Made by a program: the position numbers and the translations under genes. The notes beneath the pieces were generated by a model that did no database searches, was not told the DNA's origin, and was given only the letters and a program-made list of their open reading frames with translations. A DNA stretch of 64,000 bases from Nelumbo lutea (taxonomy: Eukaryota > Streptophyta > Magnoliopsida > Proteales > Nelumbonaceae): contig JAKGHH010000005.1 in NCBI GenBank assembly GCA_022828595.1, positions 27,416,193 through 27,480,192 of the forward strand, written 5' to 3'. Positions 12,536-21,985 of the stretch are shown one piece after another; position 1 is the first letter of the stretch, and each line of letters opens with the position of its first letter.

Positions 12536-13139
12536 TGTGTTCTGTCTTTAAATCCTGTTTTGAATGAAGACGTTAGCGATGCTTTAGCTCTGATGTTGTT
12601 TAGTGCTAGCTTGCCTACTGTTGTGGTCGTAGTTGCTTTAATCTATTATGTTGCCGATGTTTTAACACCAATAATTGAGCTTGAAAGGCATTAAACGGTT
12701 CAGTCTCTCCGGGGCTGAGGGAGGAAGCTCAAGATCTTTAGGTCATTCAGGAACTCACGCATTGCTGATAAAAAAAAACAATAAAAGCGATTTGATAATT
12801 AAGGAGAAAGAATTCAAAACATAAAAAAATATGGACATACATGACTAAAAAGGTGACTAAATAGAGGGGATTTTATTTCAATGTCGCTCTTGGTTATTGG
12901 TATCCCATGTGGGCCCCACCTATTTGGACGGGGAGAGGGGTGCCTAACCCCTTCCCTCTCCCATCCGAGTCTTATCTGGATTGGTTAGACGGTGCCTTGG
13001 GCTATTAGAGTCACTATTTGAGCCAAAATGATTTTGATACCATTATCGGAGGTCCCATCACCTCCTTTTCCTATTTGATGGGTGGCAACTCCAATTCCAG
13101 CCCAAGTGAGTCGTTTTTCTGATGCTCACACTCGGGGAA

Positions 13140-16120
13140 CCGGGCCGACCTGTACTGCGTCTGAGAGCACCAAGATGGGGCCCAAGCCCCCATTGACCAG
13201 AAGATTGTCAACCTATAGACATAGCTCGGTGCCGTCAAGGACGCTCTCTGCTAGGTCAGAGAGCTAAGCCGACGCCTCGGCAAGCTAAAACCCCCCGTCT
13301 AGGAGGATGGATGCCTTCACCCCGGACATCATCTCAGAGCCTCTCCTACCTAGTGATTTAAAAGGTGCGCCTAGGCGCACAGGCGAGGCTCATTTCAAGG
13401 TATGCGCCTCGCCTATGTCCTAGGCGCAACCCTTTCAAAAGGCGCACCAGCAGCCCTTTCAAAAGGCGCACGCCTGGTGCGCCTAGGGATGCATGCCTTT
13501 TGAAAATTTGACTCTTTTTTGCTTTTTTAAACGAAGCGGCTGGGCCGAGGGTTCCACCCCGGACCCCCAATTTGGTAACGTTGTTCATTCGTTCATCCTA
13601 ATAAAATGTATTATTAAAAAGCAATTAAAATTATAAAATCATTATTTTTTGTGTGAAAACTAAGAATTTAAGACCTAATGTGGACTTCTTTGGGCTTGCC
13701 TCGAGGGGCGTGGCACAAAGGAGGCTCGTAGAATTAGGAATGTAATATGTTTTACATTACATTAGCTACTTGAAGTAATGCAATTGAATGAAAAAAGAGA
13801 ATAGAGGTTTTACATGTTTGAAAATGTTTATATGTTTGGTTTTATTTTTAAGTTCTCATTTGAATATGCTTTACATCTTATGTTTATGTATTTTAATTTT
13901 AGATAATAGGTTTTTTAAAACATTATTTTAAAACTTAAGTTTATATTTTTTATTAATATTATGTTTAATATCTTTTGATATTTTTTGAATTTTTGGCATT
14001 TTTTTTTGAATTTTTAGCATTTTTGTATTTTTGTGCCTCCTCGCCTTGTGCCTCAGGCGCAAATTGACCCTTGCGCCTTGCGCTTTTAAAACATTGCTCC
14101 CGCCGCACTTCAAAGTGCCAACGTTCAAGATATACAATGGAACGACCAACCCAGACGACCACTTGGAAAGTTTCAAGGCACTCATGCTCCTCTACAGATA
14201 CTCCAATGCCCTGACGTGCCGGACTTTCTAGGCGACCTTCAAGGGGGCAGCCCGCTGATGGTTCTTCGGTCTCCCCCCTCAGTTCATTAGCTCCTGGGAA
14301 CAATTTGCCAGTCTCTTCCTTACCACTTCATCAGTAGTCGACGATGCCAGAAGAGCGTCGTCTCGCTAATGGCTGTTTGACAGAAGCGTGGTGAGAGCCT
14401 ACAGTCCTACATTGACCGCTTTAAGAAGGAGGAGCTCGAGGTCTGGGACCTTGACCCCATGGTCTCCATGCACACAGCCATCAACGGCCTCCTGCTGAGC
14501 TTGGCCCTCAAATGCTCAGTAGCCAAGACACTACCAAGGTCCAAGGGGGAATTTTTGAAGAAAGCCCAAAAGTATATTGCTACCGAGGAGGCCTCGGCCG
14601 ATGACCGCTAGGAGGGAGAGGCCGACCATCACTGCGGAAGCCTAGAGAAGAAGAGAAGCAATGGAGATAGCCGCAGCGGCAACAACAATAACAACAAAGA
14701 CAACAAGAAGCCATCGGCCACGACCATAGCTTACAACAAATACACGACACTCAACTCCACCCGAACACAGATCCTCATGCAAGTAGGCAAGGAGGAGTAC
14801 GTGAAGTGGCTAGAGAAGATGAAGAGAAACCCCAAGAGGGGTAACCTGAAGAAGTACTGCAAGTATCACCGTGGCACCAACCATGATATCGAGGATTGTT
14901 ATGAGTTGAAGAACGAAATCGAGTCCCTCATTCGCCGTGACCATCTGAAGCAATACGTGGGGGGCGAGGTCGATGCCTCGTCCTTGCAGCAACAGCAGCA
15001 ACAGCGGCAACAATAGCAACAACTAGCATACGTCATAGAGGTCATCATCGGAGGCATGACCTCGGCCCGCAAGGCCTACACCAGGCAGTTGAACATCTAG
15101 GGGCCAGCTCCAAGAAGCCAAAGTAGAATGAAGCCCTCGCATTCACAGACGAGGACTTGAAGGGGATCTCAGTTCCCCATGATGATGCCCTAGTAGTATT
15201 TGTTGTTGTTGCAAACTTTATGGTGAAGAGGATATTGGTGGATAGCGCCCGAGCACCTTGAGCGCCTCTAGCCTACCGATGTGCCATTCGTCGGCTTCTC
15301 CGTGAATGTGGTTAGACCGGAAGAAAGAATCACCCTACTAGTCACGGTAGAGATGGAACCTTGGTAGATAACGAGGATGAATGAGTTCCTAGTCGTGAAG
15401 ATCGACTCCCCCTACAACGCCATCATCGGGAGGCCGACCCTCCACACGCTCAAGGCAGCCATCTCCTCTTATCACCTCGCCCTCAAGTTCCTCACTGAAC
15501 ACGGCGTCGAAGTCATTCGGGGGGATCAGCAAGTCGCCCGCTAGTGCTATGTGGCAGCACTAAAGGGAAAAAACAAAGAAGCTTTGCCACTGAAGGGTCT
15601 CGACCTCAAGGAGCGAGTCGAGGCCAACCGGCCGAAGACCTAGTCTTGGTCCCCTTAGACAAGGCCGAGCCCGAAAGATCAGTCTGCGTCGGGTTCAACC
15701 TTCCCCAAAAAGCCTATTCAAACTGGTAAGTTTCCTCAGAACTAATGTTGACGTCTTTGCGTGGTCTGTCGCTGACATGCCCGGAATTGACCCTTCAGTC
15801 ATCAGTCACAGGTTGAGCTTGGACTTGAGCTCTAGGCCAATTTGGTAGAAAAAGCGGAACTTTGCATCAGAGTGATGGAAGGCTATAGGAGAGGAAGTTG
15901 ACAAGCTACTTGACGCTGACTTCATCCGAGAGGTACATTACCTTAACTGGTTGTCCAATGTGGTTGTGGTAAAGAAAGCTAACTGGAAATGCTGGATCTG
16001 TATTGACTTCACAGACCTCAACCGAGCCTGTCCCAAAGACGGTTTTCCTTTGCCAAGGATAGACCACCTCGTCGACGCCATCGCAGGGTTCGAGCTACTC
16101 AGCTTCATGGATGCCTATGC
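13140..16120 (+). pseudogene. Retand/Tat-type gag-pol fragment, interrupted and truncated
   Basis: Remnant polyprotein of a second Ty3/gypsy element. The gag capsid segment begins FTPDIISEPL before 13343 and continues PPHFKVPTFKIYNGTTNPDD at 14100-14160; the gap is the MITE insertion. A zinc-knuckle-like YCKYHRGTNHDIEDC lies at 14857-14901. A protease remnant ILVDSA is near 15233 and its downstream IDSPYNAIIGRPTLHTLK near 15400-15450. The reverse transcriptase N-terminus includes DADFIREVHYLNWLSNVVVV near 15910-15970 and FTDLNRACPKDGFPLPRID near 16007-16062. It ends at LLSFMDAYA near 16120, before the catalytic YxDD, and the rest of pol is missing. Many stops and frameshifts occur. Confidence 0.85.
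13351..14096. mobile_element. hAT-type MITE inserted in gag
   Basis: Non-autonomous element of about 746 bp. The left end is TAGTGATTTAAAAGG and the right end, read on the other strand, is CAATGTTTTAAAAGC, followed on both sides by inverted GC-rich GCGCCT/AGGCGC subterminal sequence. The flanks CTCCTACC (13343-13350) and CTCCCGCC (14097-14104) agree at 6 of 8 positions, consistent with an aged 8-bp hAT duplication. Removing the element joins gag as ...SEPL-PPHFK..., which supports the boundaries. No transposase is encoded and the interior is AT-rich. Confidence 0.75.
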
Positions 16121-16480
16121 GCAACCTAGTCGGCTCGATGCTCGTCTTGCCTACAGACATGGCATTACGACTCGTCTTGCACACGACTCTGACCCAGAGC
16201 CTGTCTCGGGCACGACTCTGACTTGCCAACACGAGAACCCGTGGTGCACACGGTCCGCGCTCGCCACCTAAATCCGTTCCCCTCACGGTTTACGGTTAGA
16301 ACCCGTAGAGTGGACGACCTGCGCCCGCCACCAAAATATGCCCCCCTCATGGGTTACGGTTTGTTAGCAGCGAGACCCGTTCTACATACGACTAAGTCAC
16401 AACCTCTTGTTTCCAAGTGTTAACCTCGATGACCCTAGCTGAGGCCGACGCCTCACACAAACTCACCTCAAAACCAATAA
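16121..16480. other. Unassigned GC-rich segment between RT break and PPT
   Basis: Directly after the reverse transcriptase break the sequence is GC-rich and not recognised as pol. It contains local repetition: CTCGTCTTGC at 16141 and 16171, and a GCGC(T/C)CGCCACC block at about 16256 and 16321 with similar following sequence. It may be rearranged 3' untranslated sequence of the same element or another insertion. Confidence 0.4.
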
Positions 16481-17235
16481 GAAGCAGGACTGGGGGCAAG
16501 GACTCGAGCTCACGGACACCAAGGCTTAGGCTGATTGCCTCTGGACAACAGAAGTCACCTGCAACATCCCTCGGAGAGAAGAATTAAGACCGAGTCAACG
16601 CCACCGCAAGAAACGATGAGTGCGTCCTAACAAACCGAGGCCTAGGTCGAGGCCCTCGACAAAGGAAGCCCTTCGACGTTCCCTAGAAAAGACAAGGCAT
16701 TCCCCTCAGCCGAGGCCTCCGTTAGACAGGCCCAACAATGCCTCCCAGCATGGATGACACACTCTCTTCGGCCGAATCCGAGGTCCTCAGCTTAGACCTC
16801 TTCCACGGCTTCGATGCGGTCGGTGTGCTATCGGGGACCAATGATGCGGTGTGCTATCGGGGACCAATGAGGGTGTGCAAAACAGAGGTCGGTGTGCTAC
16901 CGGGGATCAATGATGTGGTCGCACGTGGCAGCCTCGAATGACAACACTCCTTAAGAAATGATCGCATCCTGATTGTTCGAGTTCACCTACCTCCAAGCGA
17001 CCTCAAGTATAAATAGGGGCAACCTTTCAAGGTAAACATCTGGAATCTAGACTTAGACTGCTAAGAACTCTCCAGTTTCCTTTGTGGCCTTGTCTGAGTA
17101 CTCGCACCTCAGGCCTCGTCCACTTGGTGTTGCACCCGTACTAACTTGACCATTGGAGTTCCCGCCTGGGGTTGGCACCTGGGGCCTTTGACATTCTTTC
17201 TCCCTGTAGGTCCGACCTACTAGTCTTCGGCCACA
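16481..17235 (+). mobile_element. 3' LTR of the Retand-type fragment, with polypurine tract
   Basis: AAGAAGCAGGACTGGGGGCA (about 16478-16497) resembles the polypurine tract of Retand/Tat elements and is followed by a GC-rich LTR-like block. A TATA box, TATAAATAGG, lies at 17008-17017 with a pyrimidine-rich downstream region and TTTGACATTCTTTCTCCCTG near 17187, a usual arrangement near the end of these LTRs. Three imperfect GGTGTGCTATCGGGGACCAA-type repeats occur at 16820-16920. It is not homologous to the 2.6 kb LTRs to its left. The right edge is approximate, near CGGCCACAA. Confidence 0.6.
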
Positions 17236-18000
17236 ATAGACCTTGGACTCCTTAGACAGCCCTTGGCTCAAAGTGAAATTACAATGTTGCCCTTAGCCTA
17301 TTCTGACCAGCAACACAACAAGATACTTATAATGGGTACAAAATCCTTCAGCCATTGCCGTTGGAGGTAGGCCAAAGGGTATTTACAAATTCCAAATTGA
17401 AACAACAAGGGGTATTTACAATTTCTAAATCTTTACAAATTTTTGTATTGAATCAGGTATTTTATCTTTGATTTCCAAATGCTCTTGTTTCCTTATGGGG
17501 GCGGTAGTCTTTACTGTCCATGAGTGAATCCAAAACGGTCCTTCATGTCCCAACTATAAAAAAAAACCCCAAACCCAAATCATCCACAAAATTATAGAAT
17601 GAAGAAGTCTCGCACCTTGAATCTCTATTAAACAACTTTCATAGGTTGAATCTCTACTGAACGAGTTTTGTAGCTTGAATAAAGAAGAATGGGTGTCGTC
17701 TGAAAAAGTTTTGTGGCTTGAATAGAGAAGAAGAATGAGTGTCGTCATCTATTCGCGTCGTATTTATCTTGTCTTCGACTGAATAAAGCATCGGAGTTTG
17801 GATTTGGACTCTACACTTGCAATCGTATGTGACTGTTACTGTGAGAGCTGAGAGGTGGATAGTTTGAGAGATGAGAAGCTTAATCGAATGAGGGTTTTTC
17901 GGATTTCTCTCTCTTTGTTAATTGAGACAAAACCATCCTGTAGTGGGGACCATGATTGTAATTTGTACCTCAAGTGGAATTCATTAAAATAGTATAATAT
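17236..18000. other. No gene seen
   Basis: Intergenic sequence without recognised coding or repeat structure, apart from two imperfect copies of a GTTTTGTAGCTTGAATA..GAAGAATG...GTGTCGTC motif at 17660-17740. Confidence 0.5.
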
Positions 18001-18194
18001 ATATATATATAAGCTCTAAAGCTCCCGAGCCTAACGGGTGAATTTCAAAATGTTCGAGTTTGGCTTGATTTACATATGAACTGCATATAAAGCTCAAATT
18101 CGGCTTGAAGCTTGATTTGGGCTGAGCCGAGCCAAGCTTTTTCACGAGTCGAACTCGAGCAGCTCGTGAATAGCTTGACTCGTGTCCACCTCTA
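18001..18194 (-). repeat. Transposon-end-like sequence truncating the palindrome
   Basis: Dense in GAGCTCGAG/AGCTTG-type words and ending TAGAGGTGGACACGAGTCAA when read on the minus strand. This is a common appearance for short DNA-transposon ends in plants. It abuts the left palindrome arm exactly at 18195, where the aspartic-proteinase fragment is cut off. Family not established. Confidence 0.35.
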
Positions 18195-18735
18195 GCAGGG
18201 AGAGAGGAGCATGTCAAGGCACAGAAATAGAGAAACATCACAAGAAACTTACGGGCCTCATGGTTAAGAGGATTTGACTGAAGTACAAAAAAAATTAAAT
18301 AGCCCAGAAGCATTAGTATATTTGGCAAATGTCGAAGCTCCAAATAAAATTGAGGGAATAAATCCGAAGAAAAATCCTTTCTTGATAAACCTAAAAAACG
18401 AAAGCTAAGAACCATCAATATAATTGGCAATGTCTGCCAGACCGCCAATGAAAAGGGTTCGTAGAGATTAAGAACCAAAAATACAAAGAAATAGGGGAAG
18501 AAAAACTACACAACCAAAAAAATCAATTAGTTTTGTTGACCTGTTCGCCATTGATGAGTTTTCAAGCTTTTGCCTTCAATCCCACAATGAAAGATGAAAT
18601 AAACCCACATGAGAGAGAAACCACACTCTAGGGCTGAAACCATTGGGTTGCTAGAGAAAAACCCTCTAATATTCTACCAGAGAGCGAGAAAAAGTTGCAA
18701 AACCCTAGACTTTCCTAGACTTCGGTTGATTGAGC
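18195..18735 (-). pseudogene. Inverted second copy of the phytepsin 5' fragment
   Basis: Minus-strand counterpart of 19455-19754. It reads KFLVMFLYFCALTCSSLPA at 18260-18197 and is cut immediately after the signal peptide. It retains about 250 bp of upstream sequence (5' leader/intron-like, 18480-18735) that the other copy lacks, and shares the one-base frame offset after the ATG. The two copies therefore descend from the same already altered capture. Confidence 0.75.
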
Positions 18736-19754
18736 GAGCTGATTATTGAACAGACTTTGAGGCTTTGGACTACTACATCCGATTTGGTCATCCAATGTAC
18801 TGGACGATGAAATTTTGGATCAGTCCAATCCGATGCAACAATTTGAACCATTCAAACCGGTTCAATTGGTTACGGTTCGGATGGGTTCCAATCCAAACTC
18901 CGTCCATTGACGGCCCTACCTAGCTACCCTCCACCCAATCCCACCCGACCTTAATGGGTCACCCGCTCCATGTTCACCTGCCACTAGCATGGTCTTGCAT
19001 TGATGATTGGATGGGCATGAGTGGGTTTCAACATGGGTGGGTCAAATGGGTTGGGTGTTGAAACCCACCCACATTGACCCACCCACGTGAGTGGGTCAAA
19101 TGGATGATTGGATGGGCATGAGTTGGTTTCAACCCAACCCATTTGACCCACCCACCGATCCACGTTGAAACCCACTCATGCCCATCCAATTATCCATGTA
19201 GGACCATGCTAGTGGTAGGTGAATATGGAGTGGGTGACCCATTAGGTTGGGTGGGATTGGGTGGAGGGTAACTGGGTAGGGCCGTCAATGGACCGAGTTT
19301 GGATTAGAACCCATCCGAAACGTAACCAATTGAACCGGTTTGAACGGTTCAAATTGTTGCATCGGATTGGACTGATCCGAAATTTCATCCTCAGTACATT
19401 GGTGGACCAAATCGGATGTAGTCCAAAGCCTCAAAGTCCGTTCAATAATCCGCTCGCTTAGTCTCTACGAACCCTTTTCATTGGTGGTCATTGCCAATTA
19501 TATTGACGGTTCTTAGCTCTCGTATTTTGGGTTTATCGAGGAAGGCTTTTTCTTCGGATTTATTCCCTCAATTTTATAAATGAATGTATTATCGTTGGTT
19601 TATTTGGAGCTTTGACATTTGCCAAGTATACTGATGCTTCTGGGTTATTTAATTTTTTTTTTGTACTTCAGTCAAGTTCTCTTTACCATGAGGCCCGTAA
19701 GTTTCTTGTGCTGTTTCTCTATTTCTGTGCCTTGACACGCTCCTCTCTCCCTGC
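18195..19754. repeat. Large imperfect palindrome (inverted duplication)
   Basis: The left arm (18195 to about 19055) and right arm (about 19130-19754) are inverted copies. Marker pairs are CATGAGGCCCGTAAGTTTCT at 19687 and its complement at 18247-18266; the GGTTCAATTGGTTACG block at 18869 and its complement near 19323; and GGATGGGCATGAGTGGGTTT at 19010 and its complement at 19168-19187. The left arm carries about 250 extra bases (about 18480-18735) absent from the right. The centre lies near 19090 and is itself rich in ACCCACCC/GGGTGGGT words. Arms contain the same captured gene fragment. Confidence 0.85.
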
Positions 19755-20498
19755 TTCCCCTGATGCTGATGGGCTGGTGAGAATCAGTTTGAAGAAGATA
19801 GCCTTAGATGAAAACAGTTTATATATTGCAAGAACCATTTACAAAAAGGGCAAGCATGCTTTCTAGAAAAAAATGTTTGCAGTAATTTGGGTGACTCAGA
19901 TGTAGGTAGACTGTCCCCTAAAGAATTATTTGATCTGCCACAGTTTGGCCAGTTCAGATGCGGATATTGTATTTCTGAATATTTACTTGAATTCCCGATA
20001 TTTTGGAGAGATTGGTATTGATATTGGTAATGCTGTTTTTGCAATAATTGGATTTTAGTTCGACTGAACTGTGATTTATTTCATGGTTTCTACTTTTGAA
20101 GTTTCCCTTGTATTTTGAAGTTTCAGAACTATAAAGTATAAATTACGAAGTTTCTGTTGTATTATATGTATGAAGTTTGATATTAAGTGGGCAACCATTA
20201 CTTGCAGTTAGTTCATTGAATCTAGACCATCAGTTCTGCAATCAAGAGAAATGTAGTTTGGACTGATTGAATCTAGTTTTGTGTTTTTTGTAAAACTTCT
20301 AATATATTTTTATATATTTTTATATTTTTTGAGTTTTTCATGTAAAATTTTAAAGTTTTATTCAGTTTGCATTTCAATTGGACCAATTTGGACTCGGTTT
20401 GTATGAGTTCAGACTGGATTGGGTCCAGTCCATTTGTAAATGGACCCATGTTGGATCAGATCAGATTGGACCAAATCCAGTCCAATTGACACCCCTTA
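19277..20498 (+). mobile_element. Pack-hAT-like element carrying a phytepsin fragment
   Basis: Ends are TAGGGCCGTCAATGGACC on the left and, read on the opposite strand, TAAGGGGTGTCAATTGGAC on the right, matching except for small indels and substitutions. The form (TAGGGNNGTCAA) is typical of plant hAT termini. Between them is the 5' end of an aspartic proteinase gene plus AT-rich filler. A second copy in opposite orientation occupies the left palindrome arm (18195-18918) and is cut off at its far end. The 8-bp flanks do not match, probably because the left flank is part of the inverted duplication. Confidence 0.6.
19690..20028 (+). pseudogene. Captured 5' end of plant aspartic proteinase (phytepsin type)
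   Basis: Phytepsins are vacuolar pepsin-family proteases with a signal peptide, propeptide and plant-specific saposin-like insert. The translation shows a hydrophobic signal-like KFLVLFLYFCALTRSSLPAS, then the propeptide DGLVRISLKKIALDEN, and after a frameshift SDADIVFLNIYLNSRYFGEI. The last matches the start of the mature enzyme (DxDIVxLKNYxDAQYYGEIGIG). The copy stops before the catalytic DTGSS. A likely 5'-UTR intron acceptor (TTTTTGTACTTCAG, 19658-19671) and an ATG at 19688 precede it, but the ATG is one base out of frame with the signal peptide. Fragment only, not functional as protease. Confidence 0.8.
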
Positions 20499-20523
20499 CT
20501 CGAGGGTGCCCATTAGGGTCAGG

Positions 20524-20693
20524 GTGGGTTGGGTTGGATCGAGGATTTATTAGTGAGGGCCTTTTTTAGGGTTGAAAGTTAAAACTCCAAACTTTGAAGG
20601 TTTCTCCTGTGGGTTGGGTTGGATCGAGGATTTATTAGTGAGGGCCTTTTTTAGGGTTGAAAGTTAAAACTCCAAACTTTGAAGGTTTCTCCT
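20524..20693. repeat. 85-bp direct tandem duplication upstream of NOB1
   Basis: Two adjacent 85-bp copies (20524-20608 and 20609-20693), identical as read, beginning GTGGGTTGGGTTGGATCGAG. The identity implies a very recent event. It lies about 1 kb upstream of the NOB1 start codon. Confidence 0.95.
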
Positions 20694-21678
20694 TGGACTC
20701 TCTGTGACAGTGAGGTTAGACCCACAAAACTCTCTTCATCTCCTCTCTGTTTAGGGGTTGTTGAAATCGCCAAAACAAGGTTCAACATTGTTGTTGACCA
20801 GCTTCTCACCCTTGTTTCTCGTCGCCATCATTCTTATCACCACTAATCTTACCATTGTTTCTCGATGCCACCAATCTTGCCTCTGATTGGAGCTCCACAT
20901 CCCTGATTGGTTCTACCAATCTCACCAAAGCAATGATGCTGTTTCTTGCTGCTGCTTGAAACTAAGGGATGAAGCTTCTTTTATTGTTTATGAAAAATGA
21001 AGTCTGGTCGGGAACTCGGTTTATCTGTACCAAATAAATGCTGAATATTATGTCCCTCCAAATTCCCAAGTTGTCAATTCCTCTTTCAGTCTTCTCCTCC
21101 TGGATACATTGGACCCCAATCAAGGCTGAATATTCTTTCGCAGTCTTCCAGTTGTCAAGGCTGAATATTATTTCCCATCCATCTGCGTCCATTCTGGAAT
21201 GTCACAGGAAGAAAAGTTAGGAACAACATGTTTTTTTGAACTTTATATTTATGGCATGCTCAATGAAAGCCTTTTCAGTTACTGATAAAAAACAATGTTG
21301 TTGGAACTCTCCTCAATTTCAAAAATTAAGTAAAATGGTTCAATGAATTATTGGTTTTGTTAGTTCCTTATCATTTAAAAAATGTTTTGTATTAAGAAGA
21401 ATGAATGAACAACAATCTTCCACTTTGTTAAAACAGTAGTAAGCCTATCAGTAGTTAACATCAGTTGTTTTTTATTTCAAAGGCTTGATGCTATATGACT
21501 AGATCATCCTAATAGGTTTTCATGAAAACAATCAAGTCCCAATAACCAAGTGCAATAATATTACCACTTGAATGCCCATGCATTTTATCTTTTCAATCAA
21601 ATGGGGACAACTCTAGCTCTTCTTATAACTCAATTGTTTCGATGTCTCTTGTTTAGCATTTATAATTCTGGTGCAACA
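20694..21678 (+). promoter_or_regulatory. NOB1 upstream region (promoter/5' leader not resolved)
   Basis: No coding sequence recognised. A pyrimidine-rich leader-like stretch (about 20720-20880, CTCTTCATCTCCTCTCTG) could be transcribed 5' UTR, with an intron before the start codon. No convincing TATA box could be assigned. The frame upstream of the NOB1 ATG stays open to 21568, but the residues there do not resemble NOB1. Confidence 0.3.
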
Positions 21679-21985
21679 ATGGATGTTCCTTCACCAACCC
21701 CTGGTTGGAGCAACATCGTTAAGAAACCACCACATCCAACACAGCAAGAAAGTGCAGTGAACCGGGTTTTTGAGAGTTGTAAATCAAGTAAAGGGATCGC
21801 TGTTGCTGTTGTTGATGCCAATGCTTTGATTCAAGGTGGAGAGAAGCTGGCCCACATTGCTGATAAGTTTGTTTCAGTGAGTGAAGTCGTGGAGGAGGTG
21901 CGAGATCCAGTCTCTCGACACCAGCTCGCTTTTGTACCTTTTACAGTGGATATCATGGAGCCTTCGCCTGAAGCATTAAAGAAAG
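21679..21985 (+). CDS. NOB1: NOB1 exon 1
   Basis: Encodes residues 1-102 and the first base of Val103: the N-terminal WSNIVKK motif and the first half of the PIN domain with Asp46. The donor GT follows at 21986. Confidence 0.93.

Larger units (their letters stand above)
9204..13082 (+). mobile_element. LTR copy 2 of Ogre/Tat-like retroelement, split by an insertion
   Basis: Second copy of the LTR, starting TGTTAGCACCCGATTTTTGC and ending near TATTTGATGG. It is homologous to 6090-8736, but the alignment breaks after CACCTCAGACC (about 9870) and resumes at GTCCAAAAACCC (about 11526). It is followed by a primer-binding-site-like TGGCAACTCCAATTCC at 13083. No polypurine tract precedes it, so it behaves as a 5' LTR or a solo LTR. 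Net length without the insertion is about 2.2 kb. Confidence 0.7.

Noticed and set aside
21568..21678. Upstream in-frame extension of NOB1 (first Met at 21568)
   Set aside because: Residues before MDVPSPTPGW do not resemble NOB1 and look like leader or intron sequence.
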